The position numbers were made by a program, and so were the translations under genes. A DNA stretch of 64,000 nt from Salinimicrobium sp. TH3 (GTDB lineage Bacteria; Bacteroidota; Bacteroidia; Flavobacteriales; Flavobacteriaceae). The stretch's first letter is position 1. Each line of letters opens with the position of its first letter. The stretch spans positions 29,346 through 93,345 of the forward strand of contig NZ_JAPONB010000012.1 of assembly GCF_026676115.1 (NCBI RefSeq). The letters run 5' to 3'. Positions 45,420 through 54,311 of the stretch are shown in pieces. A model generated the notes under the pieces. It made no database searches. It was given only the letters and a program-made list of their open reading frames with translations, and had not been told where the DNA came from.

Positions 45420-46736
45420 ATGAAGAAACAGCAACTTATCTTTCTACTTCCGGCAATACTTTTTTCCTGGCTACTTTCGGCCCAGGAGACAGTTACCATT
45501 GGGAAAGAAGAAGTCCAGGAACGGGTACAGGAGAATAACAGCCAGCTAAAGATCTCCCAACAGGAATTCCTGGCAGCCCGTGCCCAATACCGGCAGACCA
45601 ATGCGGTATTTTTACCTAACATAAGCGCATCCCACACCGGGATGACCACCAATAATCCATTAATGGCTTTCGGGTCAAAGCTAAACCAGGAGATCGTCAC
45701 CCAAAGTGATTTCGATCCGGCAAGGCTTAACGATCCCGATCGTATCGACAACTTCGCTACCAAAGTGGAAGTTCAGCAACCTCTTGTCAACCTCGACGGG
45801 ATCTATCAAAGAGGCGCTGCTAAGAGCAAAATGCAGGCTACAGAATTGCAAGGCGTGCGAACCGGCGACCATATGAAACTGGAGACCAACAAAGCTTATA
45901 TGCAGTTGCAGCTGTCCCATAAGGCGGTAGCAGTACTGGAGCAGGCTTTGGAAACAGCACAGGCCAATTTAAGGCTGGCAGAAAATAATTTCAAGCAGGG
46001 ATACCTGCAACAGAGTGACGTGCTCGCGGTTGAAGTCCGCGTGACCGAGGTGGATAATCAGCTGCAGTACGCCAGGAGCAACGTCAAAAATGCCAGTGAT
46101 TACCTCATGTTCCTAATGGGAGATTCCCTTGATGTAGTGCTGGTCCCTAGAGATTCTCTCAGCGTACAAATGGATGCCGTTACCACACCTGCCCTTCCCG
46201 GCGACCGTGCAGATATACGGGCGATGGAACTGGCTACCGAGGCCCGCAGGAAAATGTACAGGGCCGATAAAATGTCATTTTTGCCCCGGCTTAATGCCTT
46301 TGGAAGTTATGAGCTTTATGATGATGAGATCTTCCAGGGAGATGCTACCGGGTACCTCGCAGGAGTCACTTTGACATGGGACCTTTTTGACGGAAGCAAG
46401 CGCTTCGGAAAAACACAGGAATCCAAAGCTGAATTTGAAAAGTCACAACTTGAACTCGAACAACACGTACAACAGAGTAAGCTGGAATTGAACCGCGCTA
46501 CCCGCGCCTTAAGGGATGCAGAGAACAAACTAAACCTTACGAGGCTGGCCCTGGAGCAATCTAAAGAAGCCCTGCGAATTCGCAATAACCGTTTTGAACA
46601 GGGACTGGAAAAAACCACAGATCTGCTAGGCGCCGAAACACAATTTTCTGAAAAACGACTGGAATATTACCAAACGGTATATGAATACAATTATGCGGTA
46701 GCGTATTTGGAATTTTTGACGAGTAGTATTGAGTGA
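45420..46736 (+). CDS. TolC-family outer-membrane efflux protein
   Basis: A 438-residue protein with a signal peptide ending LLSAQ (about residue 21). It contains two TolC-type repeats of long coiled helices (about 30-220 and 240-435), with NSQLKISQQEFLAARAQYRQT and NRFEQGLEKTTDLLGAETQFSE as typical OEP stretches. It forms the outer-membrane channel of the RND system encoded by the next two genes. First gene of the operon, though a 165-bp spacer with repeats precedes the adaptor gene. Confidence 0.93.
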   Translation: MKKQQLIFLLPAILFSWLLSAQETVTIGKEEVQERVQENNSQLKISQQEFLAARAQYRQTNAVFLPNISASHTGMTTNNPLMAFGSKLNQEIVTQSDFDPARLNDPDRIDNFATKVEVQQPLVNLDGIYQRGAAKSKMQATELQGVRTGDHMKLETNKAYMQLQLSHKAVAVLEQALETAQANLRLAENNFKQGYLQQSDVLAVEVRVTEVDNQLQYARSNVKNASDYLMFLMGDSLDVVLVPRDSLSVQMDAVTTPALPGDRADIRAMELATEARRKMYRADKMSFLPRLNAFGSYELYDDEIFQGDATGYLAGVTLTWDLFDGSKRFGKTQESKAEFEKSQLELEQHVQQSKLELNRATRALRDAENKLNLTRLALEQSKEALRIRNNRFEQGLEKTTDLLGAETQFSEKRLEYYQTVYEYNYAVAYLEFLTSSIE

Positions 46737-46901
46737 GGAGTGAACCTTTCCGCTTTACCCCTCCCGATAGCTATCGGGACTAAAGGGAGGCGGAAAGATT
46801 TGGGACAAAAATAAAATTGAAACGTAATGCTCTTCACCCCCCTTCAGGGGGCCGGGGGGTAGAACAACAAACAAGAAACAACGAACAACAAACCATAGAA
46901 A
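46737..46901. repeat. Repeat-bearing spacer inside the RND operon
   Basis: Contains the perfect palindrome TCCCGATAGCTATCGGGA (46764-46781), an outer imperfect stem formed by CTTTACCCCTCCC and GGGAGG-type bases, a CCCCCCTTCAGGGGGCCGGGGGG hairpin (46837-46859), and an AACAA-rich simple stretch. Such segments recur at 51480-51600. They could modulate the ratio of TolC to adaptor. Confidence 0.6.
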
Positions 46902-47984
46902 ATGAAAAAAACAATATACACAATAGCATTAGCTTCCCTGGGATTATTCGCGACGAGCTGTGGGAGCGATGATAAAAAGCAGGCGGTGAATGAAGGTCCC
47001 GTAGTACCGGTGCAGGTGGAAACACCATCGGGGACGGGAGACCGTTTTCTCACTGCCAGCGGACAAATTGAAGCGGTGAACAGCGCCACCCTTAGCACCC
47101 GAATGATGGGCTTCATCGATGACATCCACGTGAACGTGGGAGACAGGGTGAACAAAGGCCATTTACTGGTATCCATCAATAACAGCGACCTGCAGGCCAA
47201 ACGTGCCCAGGTAAACGCCGGTATCACCGAAGCTGAAGCCGCCTACAACAACGCTAAAAAAGATTACGAAAGATTTAAGGCCCTTTTCGAAGAGCAGTCG
47301 GCTTCCCAAAAAGAGATGGATGACCAGACTGCCCGTTTTGAAATGGCACAGGCCAGGCTTGAAGCAGCCAAACAAATGAGAAATGAAGTGAACTCACAGT
47401 TCGCTTACGTGAACATACGTGCTCCCTTTAGCGGAGTCATCACTAACAAATTCGCCGAGGAAGGCACAATGGCCAATCCGGGTCAGCCGCTTTTAGCCGT
47501 AGAAGCTCCGGGGAATTTCGAGGTGACTGCAAGAGTTGCGGAGTCCAATATCTCAAGGATAGAAACAGGAACAAAAGTGGACGTCATTGTAAAGTCTGTT
47601 GAGCAGACTGTTCCCGGCACCGTGGCAGAAGTTAGTACTTCGGCCAGCAACACCGGCGGACAATATTTAGTAAAAATAGCTCTTGAAGATACTGAAGCAG
47701 ATTTGAAGTCGGGGATGTATGCTACGGTGAGATTTCCGGTAGAGAAGCAGGAAAGTACTGCTGAAGCGGTAATGATCCCCACAGAAGCAATTGTGACCCG
47801 AGGCGACCTGAAAGGAGTTTATACCGTGAGTCAGCAGAATACAGCGATGCTGAGATGGCTGAGACTGGGAAGGACTTACGGAGACCGTGTAGAGGTACTT
47901 AGCGGACTCAACCCTGACGAGGCTTATATAGTTTCGGCAGACGGAAAATTGTTCAACGGAGCAAAAGTTAGTGTAAAGGAGTAA
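46902..47984 (+). CDS. RND efflux periplasmic adaptor (HlyD/AcrA family)
   Basis: A 360-residue predicted lipoprotein (lipobox ATSC, Cys20) and membrane-fusion protein. Order: beta-barrel/lipoyl half-motif GDRVNKGHLLVSINNSDL, a coiled-coil hairpin (about 88-150), second lipoyl part FAYVNIRAPFSGVITNKFAEEGTMANPGQPLLAV, then barrel and membrane-proximal domains (AVMIPTEAIVTRGD). Bridges the TolC-type channel and the pump. Confidence 0.95.
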   Translation: MKKTIYTIALASLGLFATSCGSDDKKQAVNEGPVVPVQVETPSGTGDRFLTASGQIEAVNSATLSTRMMGFIDDIHVNVGDRVNKGHLLVSINNSDLQAKRAQVNAGITEAEAAYNNAKKDYERFKALFEEQSASQKEMDDQTARFEMAQARLEAAKQMRNEVNSQFAYVNIRAPFSGVITNKFAEEGTMANPGQPLLAVEAPGNFEVTARVAESNISRIETGTKVDVIVKSVEQTVPGTVAEVSTSASNTGGQYLVKIALEDTEADLKSGMYATVRFPVEKQESTAEAVMIPTEAIVTRGDLKGVYTVSQQNTAMLRWLRLGRTYGDRVEVLSGLNPDEAYIVSADGKLFNGAKVSVKE

Positions 47985-48049
47985 AGATGCGTTAAGGATT
48001 GAGGCAGTTATCCTCCCGACCGCAGGAAGGGAGATAGCGCCGAAAGCCT

Positions 48050-48081
48050 GACCCCACCGAAGCTTTAGCGAAGGTGGGGAA
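48050..48081. repeat. Hairpin repeat between adaptor and pump genes
   Basis: CCCCACC (48052-48058) and GGTGGGG (48073-48079) form a stem around GAAGCTTTAGCGAA, a short palindromic element of a kind scattered in flavobacterial spacers. It lies 24 bp before the pump start, so it may affect translation or mRNA stability of the pump. Confidence 0.55.
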
Positions 48082-48104
48082 ACGCCCAAAGAACCATAGA
48101 AAAT

Positions 48105-51100
48105 ATGAAAGAAGGATTAGCAGGCAAGATTGCCAAAGGCTTTATAAATTCAAAATTGACGGTGTTGCTCATGATCGTGTTCATGATTGTGGGTGTGTAC
48201 GCGTCGTTTTTAATTCCCCGCGAGGAAGAGCCGCAGATCGATGTGCCCATGGCCGACATTTTTGTAGGCTACCCGGGTGCCAGCCCTACCGAGGTGGAAC
48301 AGCGCATTATCAAACCCCTGGAAAAGATGGTTTCCAACATTCCGGGTGTGGAGTATGTCTACTCTACCTCCATGGAAGAACAGGGGATGTTGATCGTGCA
48401 GTTCTACGTGGGCGAGGATATCGAACGTTCCTATGTGAAGCTCTACAACGAGCTCATGAAGAATATGGACCAGTTCCCGCCAAATGTGACCCAGCCGCTG
48501 GTGAAGACCCGGGCTATTGATGATGTTCCGGTACTGGGGCTTACCCTGTGGAGCGAAAATTATGACGATTACCAGCTGCGGCAGATGGCCAATGAACTGC
48601 GCCATGAGATAGAGAAGGTAGAAGATGTTTCTATCGTGAACACCATTGGTGGCCGTGACAGGCAACTGCGCGTGGTGCTCGACAAGGACAGGATGGCTGC
48701 CAGCGGAGTGGATTTTCTCGGAGTTTCTGAAAAGATCAAGGCTTCCAACCAGCAGCTTTCCTCCGGAAGTTTTGACCGTAACGACAGCGAAATCCTGGTT
48801 AGCTCCGGAAGCTTTTTGGAATCCCCGCAGGATGTGGAGAACCTCATCGTGGGAGTGAATGACGGGCAACCGGTGTACCTGAAGCAAATTGCCACCGTAC
48901 AGGACGGGCCTGAAATTTCTAAATCCTATGTGAACTTTGGATTTGGACAGGCACTAGATGCTTCGGAATATCCCGGGGAATATCCTGCGGTAACTTTATC
49001 TGTAGCAAAACGCAAGGGAGCCGACGCGATGAAGATCGCAGATGTGATCCTTGAAAAAGTAGAGCATCTGCAAACAAATCTTATCCCAGAAGATGTACAT
49101 GTGGAAGTGACCCGTAACTACGGCGAGACCGCTTCTCATAAAGTGGGAGAATTATTGCTGCACCTTATTGGCGCGATCATAGCCGTAACCCTGGTAGTGA
49201 TGCTGGCCATGGGATGGCGTGGCGGACTGGTGGTATTCCTTTCGGTACCTATCACCTTTGCCCTTACGCTGCTCAGCTATTACATGCTCGATTACACCCT
49301 GAACAGGATCACCCTGTTCGCACTTGTATTCGTTACCGGTATTGTGGTGGATGACTCGATCATTATTGCCGAGAACATGCACCGGCACTTTAAGATGAAA
49401 CGCCTGCCCTTCAAACAGGCCGCACTATATGCCATTAACGAGGTAGGAAACCCAACTATCCTTGCGACCTTTACAGTAATTGCATCGGTGCTGCCAATGG
49501 CATTCGTAAGCGGATTGATGGGACCTTATATGAGCCCGATGCCTATTGGTGCTTCTATCGCGATGATCCTTTCTCTCTTCGTGGCACTGACCATTACTCC
49601 ATACCTCGGATTTATTTTTCTTAGGGAAAAGACCAAAAAAGGAGCACCTGAAAAGCCTGAAGAGAAGATTGAAGATTCCATGATCTACCGTATCTATAAG
49701 CGCTTTGAAGAACCGCTTATCGATAATAAAAGGATCCGCTGGTCCTTCCTCGGAATTACAATTGTCCTTCTATTGGGATCTGTAGCCTTGTTCTTTACGG
49801 AAGACGTGGCAGTGAAAATGCTGCCTTTCGATAACAAGAATGAATTCCAGGTGGTCATAGACATGCCTGAAGGAACAACTTTAGAGAGAACAGCCGTGGT
49901 GACCAAAGAACTAGGTCAATACCTGAGCAATAGCGAACAGGTAGTAAACTACCAGACCTACATTGGCACCTCTGCCCCTATCACCTTCAACGGACTCGTA
50001 CGTCACTATGACCTGAGAGGCGCGAGTAACACTGCCGATATCCAGGTGAACCTGTTGCCAAAAGGAGATCGTGATCTGCAGAGCCATGACATTGCGAAAC
50101 TGCTGCGTCCGGATATGCAGGCGATAGGAGACAAATACGGAGCCAATATCAAGCTGGTGGAAGTTCCGCCGGGACCTCCGGTGTTGTCTACCATAGTCGC
50201 AGAAGTCTACGGACCGGATTATGAGACACAGATCGCACTTGCTGACAGTATCCAGACTATCCTTCACAACACAGCGGACGTGGTGGACATAGACTGGATG
50301 GTCGAAGCCGATCAAAAAGAGTACGAATTCGAAATAGATAAGGAAAAAGCCATGCTCAATGGCATTGCTCCCCAGCAGATCGTTTATACCCTGAACTCTG
50401 CTATGGGGGAAAGAGCCATTACGCAGCTTTATGATGAAGAAGCCACCCAAAGGGTGGGAATCGTGCTGACCCTGGATGAAGAGGAAAAATCTTCGGTGGA
50501 GGATATCATGAATATCCAGATCACTTCCCAAAGTGGTCAAATGATCCCCATTGCCGATTTGGTAACGCCAAAAGAGGTGGTAAGGGACAAGAGCATCTAT
50601 CGCAAAAATCAAAAACGAGTGGTTTATGTGCTGGCCGATATGGCCGGGGAACTCGAGAGCCCTGTTTATGCTATCCTTGGAATGGAAGAAAAACTGAAGG
50701 AGATCGACATGCCTGCCGGTTATGAGATAAGTGACCTGTATATGGGTCAGCCGCAATATGAAGATGACTATACCGTGAAATGGGATGGAGAGTGGCAGAT
50801 CACCCTGGAGGTGTTCCGTGACCTTGGAATCGCATTTTTGGGTGTTATTGTGATCATTTATATCCTCATCGTGGGCTGGTTCCAGAACTTTAGGGCACCA
50901 ATAGTGATGATGGTAGCCATTCCGCTATCGCTGATAGGAATTGTGTTGGGTCACTGGATCATGGGCGCCTTTTTTACAGCAACTTCCTTTATTGGTATGA
51001 TCGCGCTGGCCGGGATCATGGTGCGGAACTCGGTGCTGCTCATTGACTTTGTGAACCTGAGGCTGGAAGACGGAATTCCGTTGAAACAGGCGGTGATCGA

Positions 51101-51350
51101 AGCCGGGGCTGTAAGGACCACACCAATCCTTTTAACTGCCGGAACGGTAGTGATCGGAGCCTTTGTGATCCTCTTTGACCCAATTTTCCAGGGACTTGCC
51201 ATCTCGCTAATGGGAGGAACGATCGTTTCAACCTTTCTTACGCTGTTAGTAGTGCCACTGGTGTACTACATGATCGAGAGAAAGAAGTATGAAGATAGAG
51301 AGGAAAAAACAGATGCTGTAGAAGAAAAGGAACCGGTTGAAGTGGAATAG
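48105..51350 (+). CDS. RND-family efflux pump, inner-membrane permease
   Basis: A 1081-residue AcrB/MexB-superfamily permease with 12 helices (first near 16-34, last ending near 1060) and two large periplasmic loops. The proton-relay acidic pair is visible in helix 4 (GIVVDDSIIIAEN, about 407-419). Other marks are PREEEPQIDVPMADIFVGYPGASPTEVE at the start of loop 1 and GIMVRNSVLLIDF in the second half. The sequence resembles metal/HAE-type pumps but does not fix the substrate. C-terminal acidic tail. Pump of the preceding TolC and adaptor. Confidence 0.95.
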   Translation: MKEGLAGKIAKGFINSKLTVLLMIVFMIVGVYASFLIPREEEPQIDVPMADIFVGYPGASPTEVEQRIIKPLEKMVSNIPGVEYVYSTSMEEQGMLIVQFYVGEDIERSYVKLYNELMKNMDQFPPNVTQPLVKTRAIDDVPVLGLTLWSENYDDYQLRQMANELRHEIEKVEDVSIVNTIGGRDRQLRVVLDKDRMAASGVDFLGVSEKIKASNQQLSSGSFDRNDSEILVSSGSFLESPQDVENLIVGVNDGQPVYLKQIATVQDGPEISKSYVNFGFGQALDASEYPGEYPAVTLSVAKRKGADAMKIADVILEKVEHLQTNLIPEDVHVEVTRNYGETASHKVGELLLHLIGAIIAVTLVVMLAMGWRGGLVVFLSVPITFALTLLSYYMLDYTLNRITLFALVFVTGIVVDDSIIIAENMHRHFKMKRLPFKQAALYAINEVGNPTILATFTVIASVLPMAFVSGLMGPYMSPMPIGASIAMILSLFVALTITPYLGFIFLREKTKKGAPEKPEEKIEDSMIYRIYKRFEEPLIDNKRIRWSFLGITIVLLLGSVALFFTEDVAVKMLPFDNKNEFQVVIDMPEGTTLERTAVVTKELGQYLSNSEQVVNYQTYIGTSAPITFNGLVRHYDLRGASNTADIQVNLLPKGDRDLQSHDIAKLLRPDMQAIGDKYGANIKLVEVPPGPPVLSTIVAEVYGPDYETQIALADSIQTILHNTADVVDIDWMVEADQKEYEFEIDKEKAMLNGIAPQQIVYTLNSAMGERAITQLYDEEATQRVGIVLTLDEEEKSSVEDIMNIQITSQSGQMIPIADLVTPKEVVRDKSIYRKNQKRVVYVLADMAGELESPVYAILGMEEKLKEIDMPAGYEISDLYMGQPQYEDDYTVKWDGEWQITLEVFRDLGIAFLGVIVIIYILIVGWFQNFRAPIVMMVAIPLSLIGIVLGHWIMGAFFTATSFIGMIALAGIMVRNSVLLIDFVNLRLEDGIPLKQAVIEAGAVRTTPILLTAGTVVIGAFVILFDPIFQGLAISLMGGTIVSTFLTLLVVPLVYYMIERKKYEDREEKTDAVEEKEPVEVE

Positions 51351-51629
51351 TTGCCCGTTGCCTGTTGCCTGTTGCGGGTTGCGCTGGCAAGCACCAAGTT
51401 CCAAGCACCAAATTCCAAACTGTCACCTCGAGCCCTTCGGCTATCGCTCAGGACGAGCTCGTCGAGAGGTAAAATTTGAACCAGAAATCCCCTTCTCCCC
51501 CTTTAGGGGGTTTGGGGGGTTAAACGGGAGTTGAAATTTACAAACGAGAACCGACAACTGACAACCGAAAACCGACAACCGACAACCGACAACCTTGAAC
51601 TTTAAACTTTGAACATTAAACCTATAAAA
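51351..51629. repeat. Repeat-rich spacer downstream of the RND pump gene
   Basis: Includes TTGCCTGTTGCCTGTTGCGGGTTGCG short tandem units (51352-51385), GCACCAAGTTCCAAGCACCAAATTCCAA (inverted family C, 51390-51418), a CACCTCGAG...TCGTCGAGAGGT hairpin (51422-51470), CCCCTTTAGGGGGTTTGGGGGG (51497-51520) and ACAACCGACAACCGACAACC tandem units (51550-51595). No gene; a simple-sequence and hairpin spacer inside what looks like an operon. Confidence 0.65.
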
Positions 51630-51935
51630 ATGAAATTACTAATAGTCACCAGCGTAGTCGCCTTCCAAAAAGACGTACTAAAGCTATTCAAAAAAGCGAA
51701 TATTGAAGCCTTTAGTTCTTCGGAAATAGACGGCTACAAGAATGGAAATTCCCTGGTCGCGACGCAGAGCTGGTTTCCCGGGGAAAAAGGCGGCAATGAG
51801 TCCGTCATGCTGTTCTCCTTTACCGAAGAGGAAAAGATCGGCGATCTTTTTAAGTACCTGAAGGAGTATAATGAGCACCTGGAGACCAACAACCCCGTTC
51901 GTGCGGTGGTATTACCCATAGAAAAATCACTTTAA
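51630..51935 (+). CDS. Small cytoplasmic protein, P-II/DUF3240-like
   Basis: A 101-residue soluble protein beginning MKLLIVTSVVAFQKDVLKLF with a ferredoxin-like beta-alpha-beta pattern and ending NPVRAVVLPIEKSL. The size and position downstream of an RND pump recall the DUF3240/P-II-like proteins that accompany metal RND systems, though the match is not certain. I chose the ATG at 51630 rather than a TTG at 51609. It is followed after 17 bp by the DUF2892 gene. Confidence 0.75.
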   Translation: MKLLIVTSVVAFQKDVLKLFKKANIEAFSSSEIDGYKNGNSLVATQSWFPGEKGGNESVMLFSFTEEEKIGDLFKYLKEYNEHLETNNPVRAVVLPIEKSL

Positions 51936-51952
51936 CCTTAAAAATAATACTT

Positions 51953-52177
51953 ATGATCAATCGAATTGTACGCGGCGTAGCCGGAACTTTTATTTTGATA
52001 AGCCTTTTACTGGCAGTTTATGTAAACCTCAACTGGCTTTGGTTTACAGCCTTTGTTGGAGTGAACCTGTTACAATCCTCAATGACACGGTGGTGTTTGA
52101 TGGAGGACATCCTGAAGAAATTCGGAATAAAGGATGAAAAACAATCATCTTTGAAAGATTCCCGTTCCAAAGCATAG
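51953..52177 (+). CDS. DUF2892 (YgaP-type) membrane protein
   Basis: A 74-residue protein with two helices (about 8-26 and 28-42) and the DUF2892 pattern NRIVRGVAG...LNWLWFTAFVGVNLLQSSMTRWCLMEDILKKFG. This domain occurs alone or fused to rhodanese (YgaP), and commonly accompanies efflux or sulfur genes. Probably the last gene of the RND operon. The W-C-L-M end includes a Cys that could bind metal or sulfur species. Confidence 0.88.
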   Translation: MINRIVRGVAGTFILISLLLAVYVNLNWLWFTAFVGVNLLQSSMTRWCLMEDILKKFGIKDEKQSSLKDSRSKA

Positions 52178-52274
52178 GGTTTTTTTAAAGGTACAGCTTA
52201 AATTTCCCCGACATGACAAATCGCATGTTAAGGGAACAGGCAGATTCATACATTTATCTGATTAATCATTTCTT

Positions 52275-53315
52275 ATGAAAAATCTCCTCCTTCCTGTTTT
52301 TGCTTTTTTCTTCCTCGCCGGCTGCCAGGAAAAGAAGACAGACTACACTACACCTGCAAAAGCTGAAATGCAAATTGCAACCGCACAGCAGGAGCATCCT
52401 GGTAAAAAGCTAATGGAGACCTACTGTTATACCTGTCATAGCCCAAGTGCTCCTATGAATGAAGGCAGGATTGGCCCACCTATGGCTGCGGTAAAAGCGC
52501 ATTATTTAATGAGTGAACCGTCCCGGGAGGAATTTGTGCACCAAATCGTCTCCTTTGTGGATGAACCATCTGCAGACAAATCCAAAATGCGGGGAGCAAT
52601 TAACCGCTTCGGTCTTATGCCGTACCAGGAATTTCCTGATGGCGCCGTCGAACAGATTGCTGAATACCTGTATGAATATCAGATAGAAGAACCGGACTGG
52701 TTCGCCGAACATTGGAAACAAGGCCCCGGCAAGGGCATGTATCGCCAGCAAGGCAGACAGATGGGAAAAGGGATGGGACAGGGAAAAGGTGCCGGCAAAA
52801 TGGGCAAAGGAATGGGAATGCAGCGGCAAAATCCGGCAGATAAAGGATTGAAGATCGCACTGGAAACCAAAGAACTTTTAGGTCAGAATTTAATGGGAGC
52901 CATTCAGAAAGAAGGGACCCTTCACGCGCTGGAATTCTGTAATGTAGAGGCCATTCCTCTCACCGCTTCCATGGCCGAAAAGTACAACGCCTCTGTGCAA
53001 AGGGTTTCAGACAAGTACAGGAATCCGCAGAATCAAGCCACTCCCGAAGAAGCAGAACTCATTGATCTTTTCACAGCACAGTTAAATGCAGGTAAAGATC
53101 CGCAGCCGGTCTTGTTTCCTGAAAATGGTACTATCCGCTTCTATTATCCCATAGTCACCAACAGCATGTGCCTGCAATGCCACGGAAAGCCCGGGGACAT
53201 TGAGCCGCAGGTAAAAGAAAAGATCCTGAAGTTGTATCCACAGGATAGAGCCGTTGGTTATTCAGAAAATGAGGTGCGCGGGATCTGGAAGATTGAGTTT
53301 GAGAATATGCGGTAG
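52275..53315 (+). CDS. c-type cytochrome lipoprotein with DUF3365 domain
   Basis: A 346-residue lipoprotein (lipobox LAGC, Cys17). An N-terminal cytochrome c domain has CYTCH (51-55) with a distal Met candidate in RFGLMPYQEF. A linker at about 150-185 is unusually rich in Gly, Met, Lys and Gln (GKGMG repeats). The C-terminal DUF3365 domain carries a second heme site CLQCH (299-303) and VGYSENEVRGIWKIEF. Likely a periplasm-facing redox or heme sensor protein. Single gene; uses the same cytochrome c maturation as NrfHA. Confidence 0.88.
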   Translation: MKNLLLPVFAFFFLAGCQEKKTDYTTPAKAEMQIATAQQEHPGKKLMETYCYTCHSPSAPMNEGRIGPPMAAVKAHYLMSEPSREEFVHQIVSFVDEPSADKSKMRGAINRFGLMPYQEFPDGAVEQIAEYLYEYQIEEPDWFAEHWKQGPGKGMYRQQGRQMGKGMGQGKGAGKMGKGMGMQRQNPADKGLKIALETKELLGQNLMGAIQKEGTLHALEFCNVEAIPLTASMAEKYNASVQRVSDKYRNPQNQATPEEAELIDLFTAQLNAGKDPQPVLFPENGTIRFYYPIVTNSMCLQCHGKPGDIEPQVKEKILKLYPQDRAVGYSENEVRGIWKIEFENMR

Positions 53316-53361
53316 ACCTAAAAAGTATTTCTTTCGAAGAGGTTGTTTGCAAAGCAGTTAG

Positions 53362-53440
53362 AGCGTCATTCTGAATTTATCTCAGAATATTAAAAATCTT
53401 ATTGTCAGAAAAAAAAGAACCTGAAACAAGTTCAGGTTGA
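53362..53440. repeat. Palindromic intergenic repeat pair
   Basis: GCGTCATTCTGAATTTATCTCAGAAT (53363-53388) forms a TTCTGA...TCAGAA hairpin. It is followed by an A-run and AACCTGAA-ACAAG-TTCAGGTT (53418-53438). The latter is the CCTGAAACAAGTTCAGG palindrome widespread in Bacteroidota spacers. A-rich left side would make the second hairpin a minus-strand terminator, but no minus gene is upstream. The rest of the 347-bp gap shows nothing. Confidence 0.65.
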
Positions 53441-53662
53441 CGGTAGTTGGGCTTTATAGGCAGCCTCTTTTCTTTCTTAATAAGCCCCTCCATAATTAAC
53501 ACCTTTTCGAAAAAATAAAACCGGCTTTGACTAAAGATACATTAATAAAAGTTCTATAAATTTATACAGCTTAAAGCCAACACTCTATGATGCTGCTCCA
53601 GGGCCATTATCGAGCATCAACTTTGCTCCTAAATACTTAAGATGCTAACATCCAAAGCTTCT

Positions 53663-54274
53663 ATGAAACAGCACATTTTCTCTTTGACATTTTTTCTGTT
53701 CTCCTGTTTCGCGCTTTTGGGACAGGGCAAATTTGAAAACTCCCAGTTCGGATTTTCTATGGCAGAACCTGAAAACTGGACGCAGGCCGATAACGACGAT
53801 CTACTCAAAAATCTTAGCAAAATAGATTTAAAAGAAGAGGATTTAAAAAAATTAATAAGCGACCATAACGGGTCCCTCCTGCTTACATCCTTTTACAAAT
53901 ATAATTTGAGCACCCATGCCGGATTGATTCCCACGATCCAGGTGAACGTAAGAAAAAACGACACAAGGAATTTTAATGAGTTCACAAGCCTTATCACTCA
54001 GAGTGCTAATAGCTTCAAACAGTATTTTCCCGATTTTTCATTTGAAACCGCTCCAAAGGTGGTGGAGATTGGCGGAATCAAGTCCATCTATTTTGTGGGG
54101 AAATTTAGTATGCAGACCGCCAACGGCGAGAGCCTTAAAGTGAGAAGCAGAACTTATGCAATCCCTCACGGGAATTATTTTTTTCAGCTCAACTTTACCG
54201 ATGGTCAGATCACGGAGGATAATTCAGATCTGTTTGATGCCTTGGCCAAGACGGTAAGGATCGGTAGAAGCTAA
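53663..54274 (+). CDS. Secreted protein of unknown function (PsbP/DUF1795-like)
   Basis: A 203-residue protein with signal peptide ending FALLGQ (about 20). The start GKFENSQFGFSMAEPENWTQAD, followed by alternating helices and strands and a C-terminal FFQLNFTDGQ...DALAKTVRIG, resembles PsbP-like/DUF1795 folds. I chose the ATG at 53663 for its clean signal peptide; the frame is also open from 53642. Followed 37 bp later by the DUF6544 gene. Confidence 0.72.
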   Translation: MKQHIFSLTFFLFSCFALLGQGKFENSQFGFSMAEPENWTQADNDDLLKNLSKIDLKEEDLKKLISDHNGSLLLTSFYKYNLSTHAGLIPTIQVNVRKNDTRNFNEFTSLITQSANSFKQYFPDFSFETAPKVVEIGGIKSIYFVGKFSMQTANGESLKVRSRTYAIPHGNYFFQLNFTDGQITEDNSDLFDALAKTVRIGRS

Positions 54275-54311
54275 CTGGCCTCTCAAAGATCCGGGAGATA
54301 AATAAATTGTA

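Noticed and set aside
48074..48520. Long plus-strand frame overlapping the start of the RND pump gene
   Set aside because: It is out of frame with the unmistakable pump protein and is an ordinary shadow of its codon pattern.
53400..53440. Rho-independent terminator on the minus strand
   Set aside because: The hairpin and A-run fit, but no minus-strand gene feeds into it, and the sequence is a common palindromic spacer repeat.
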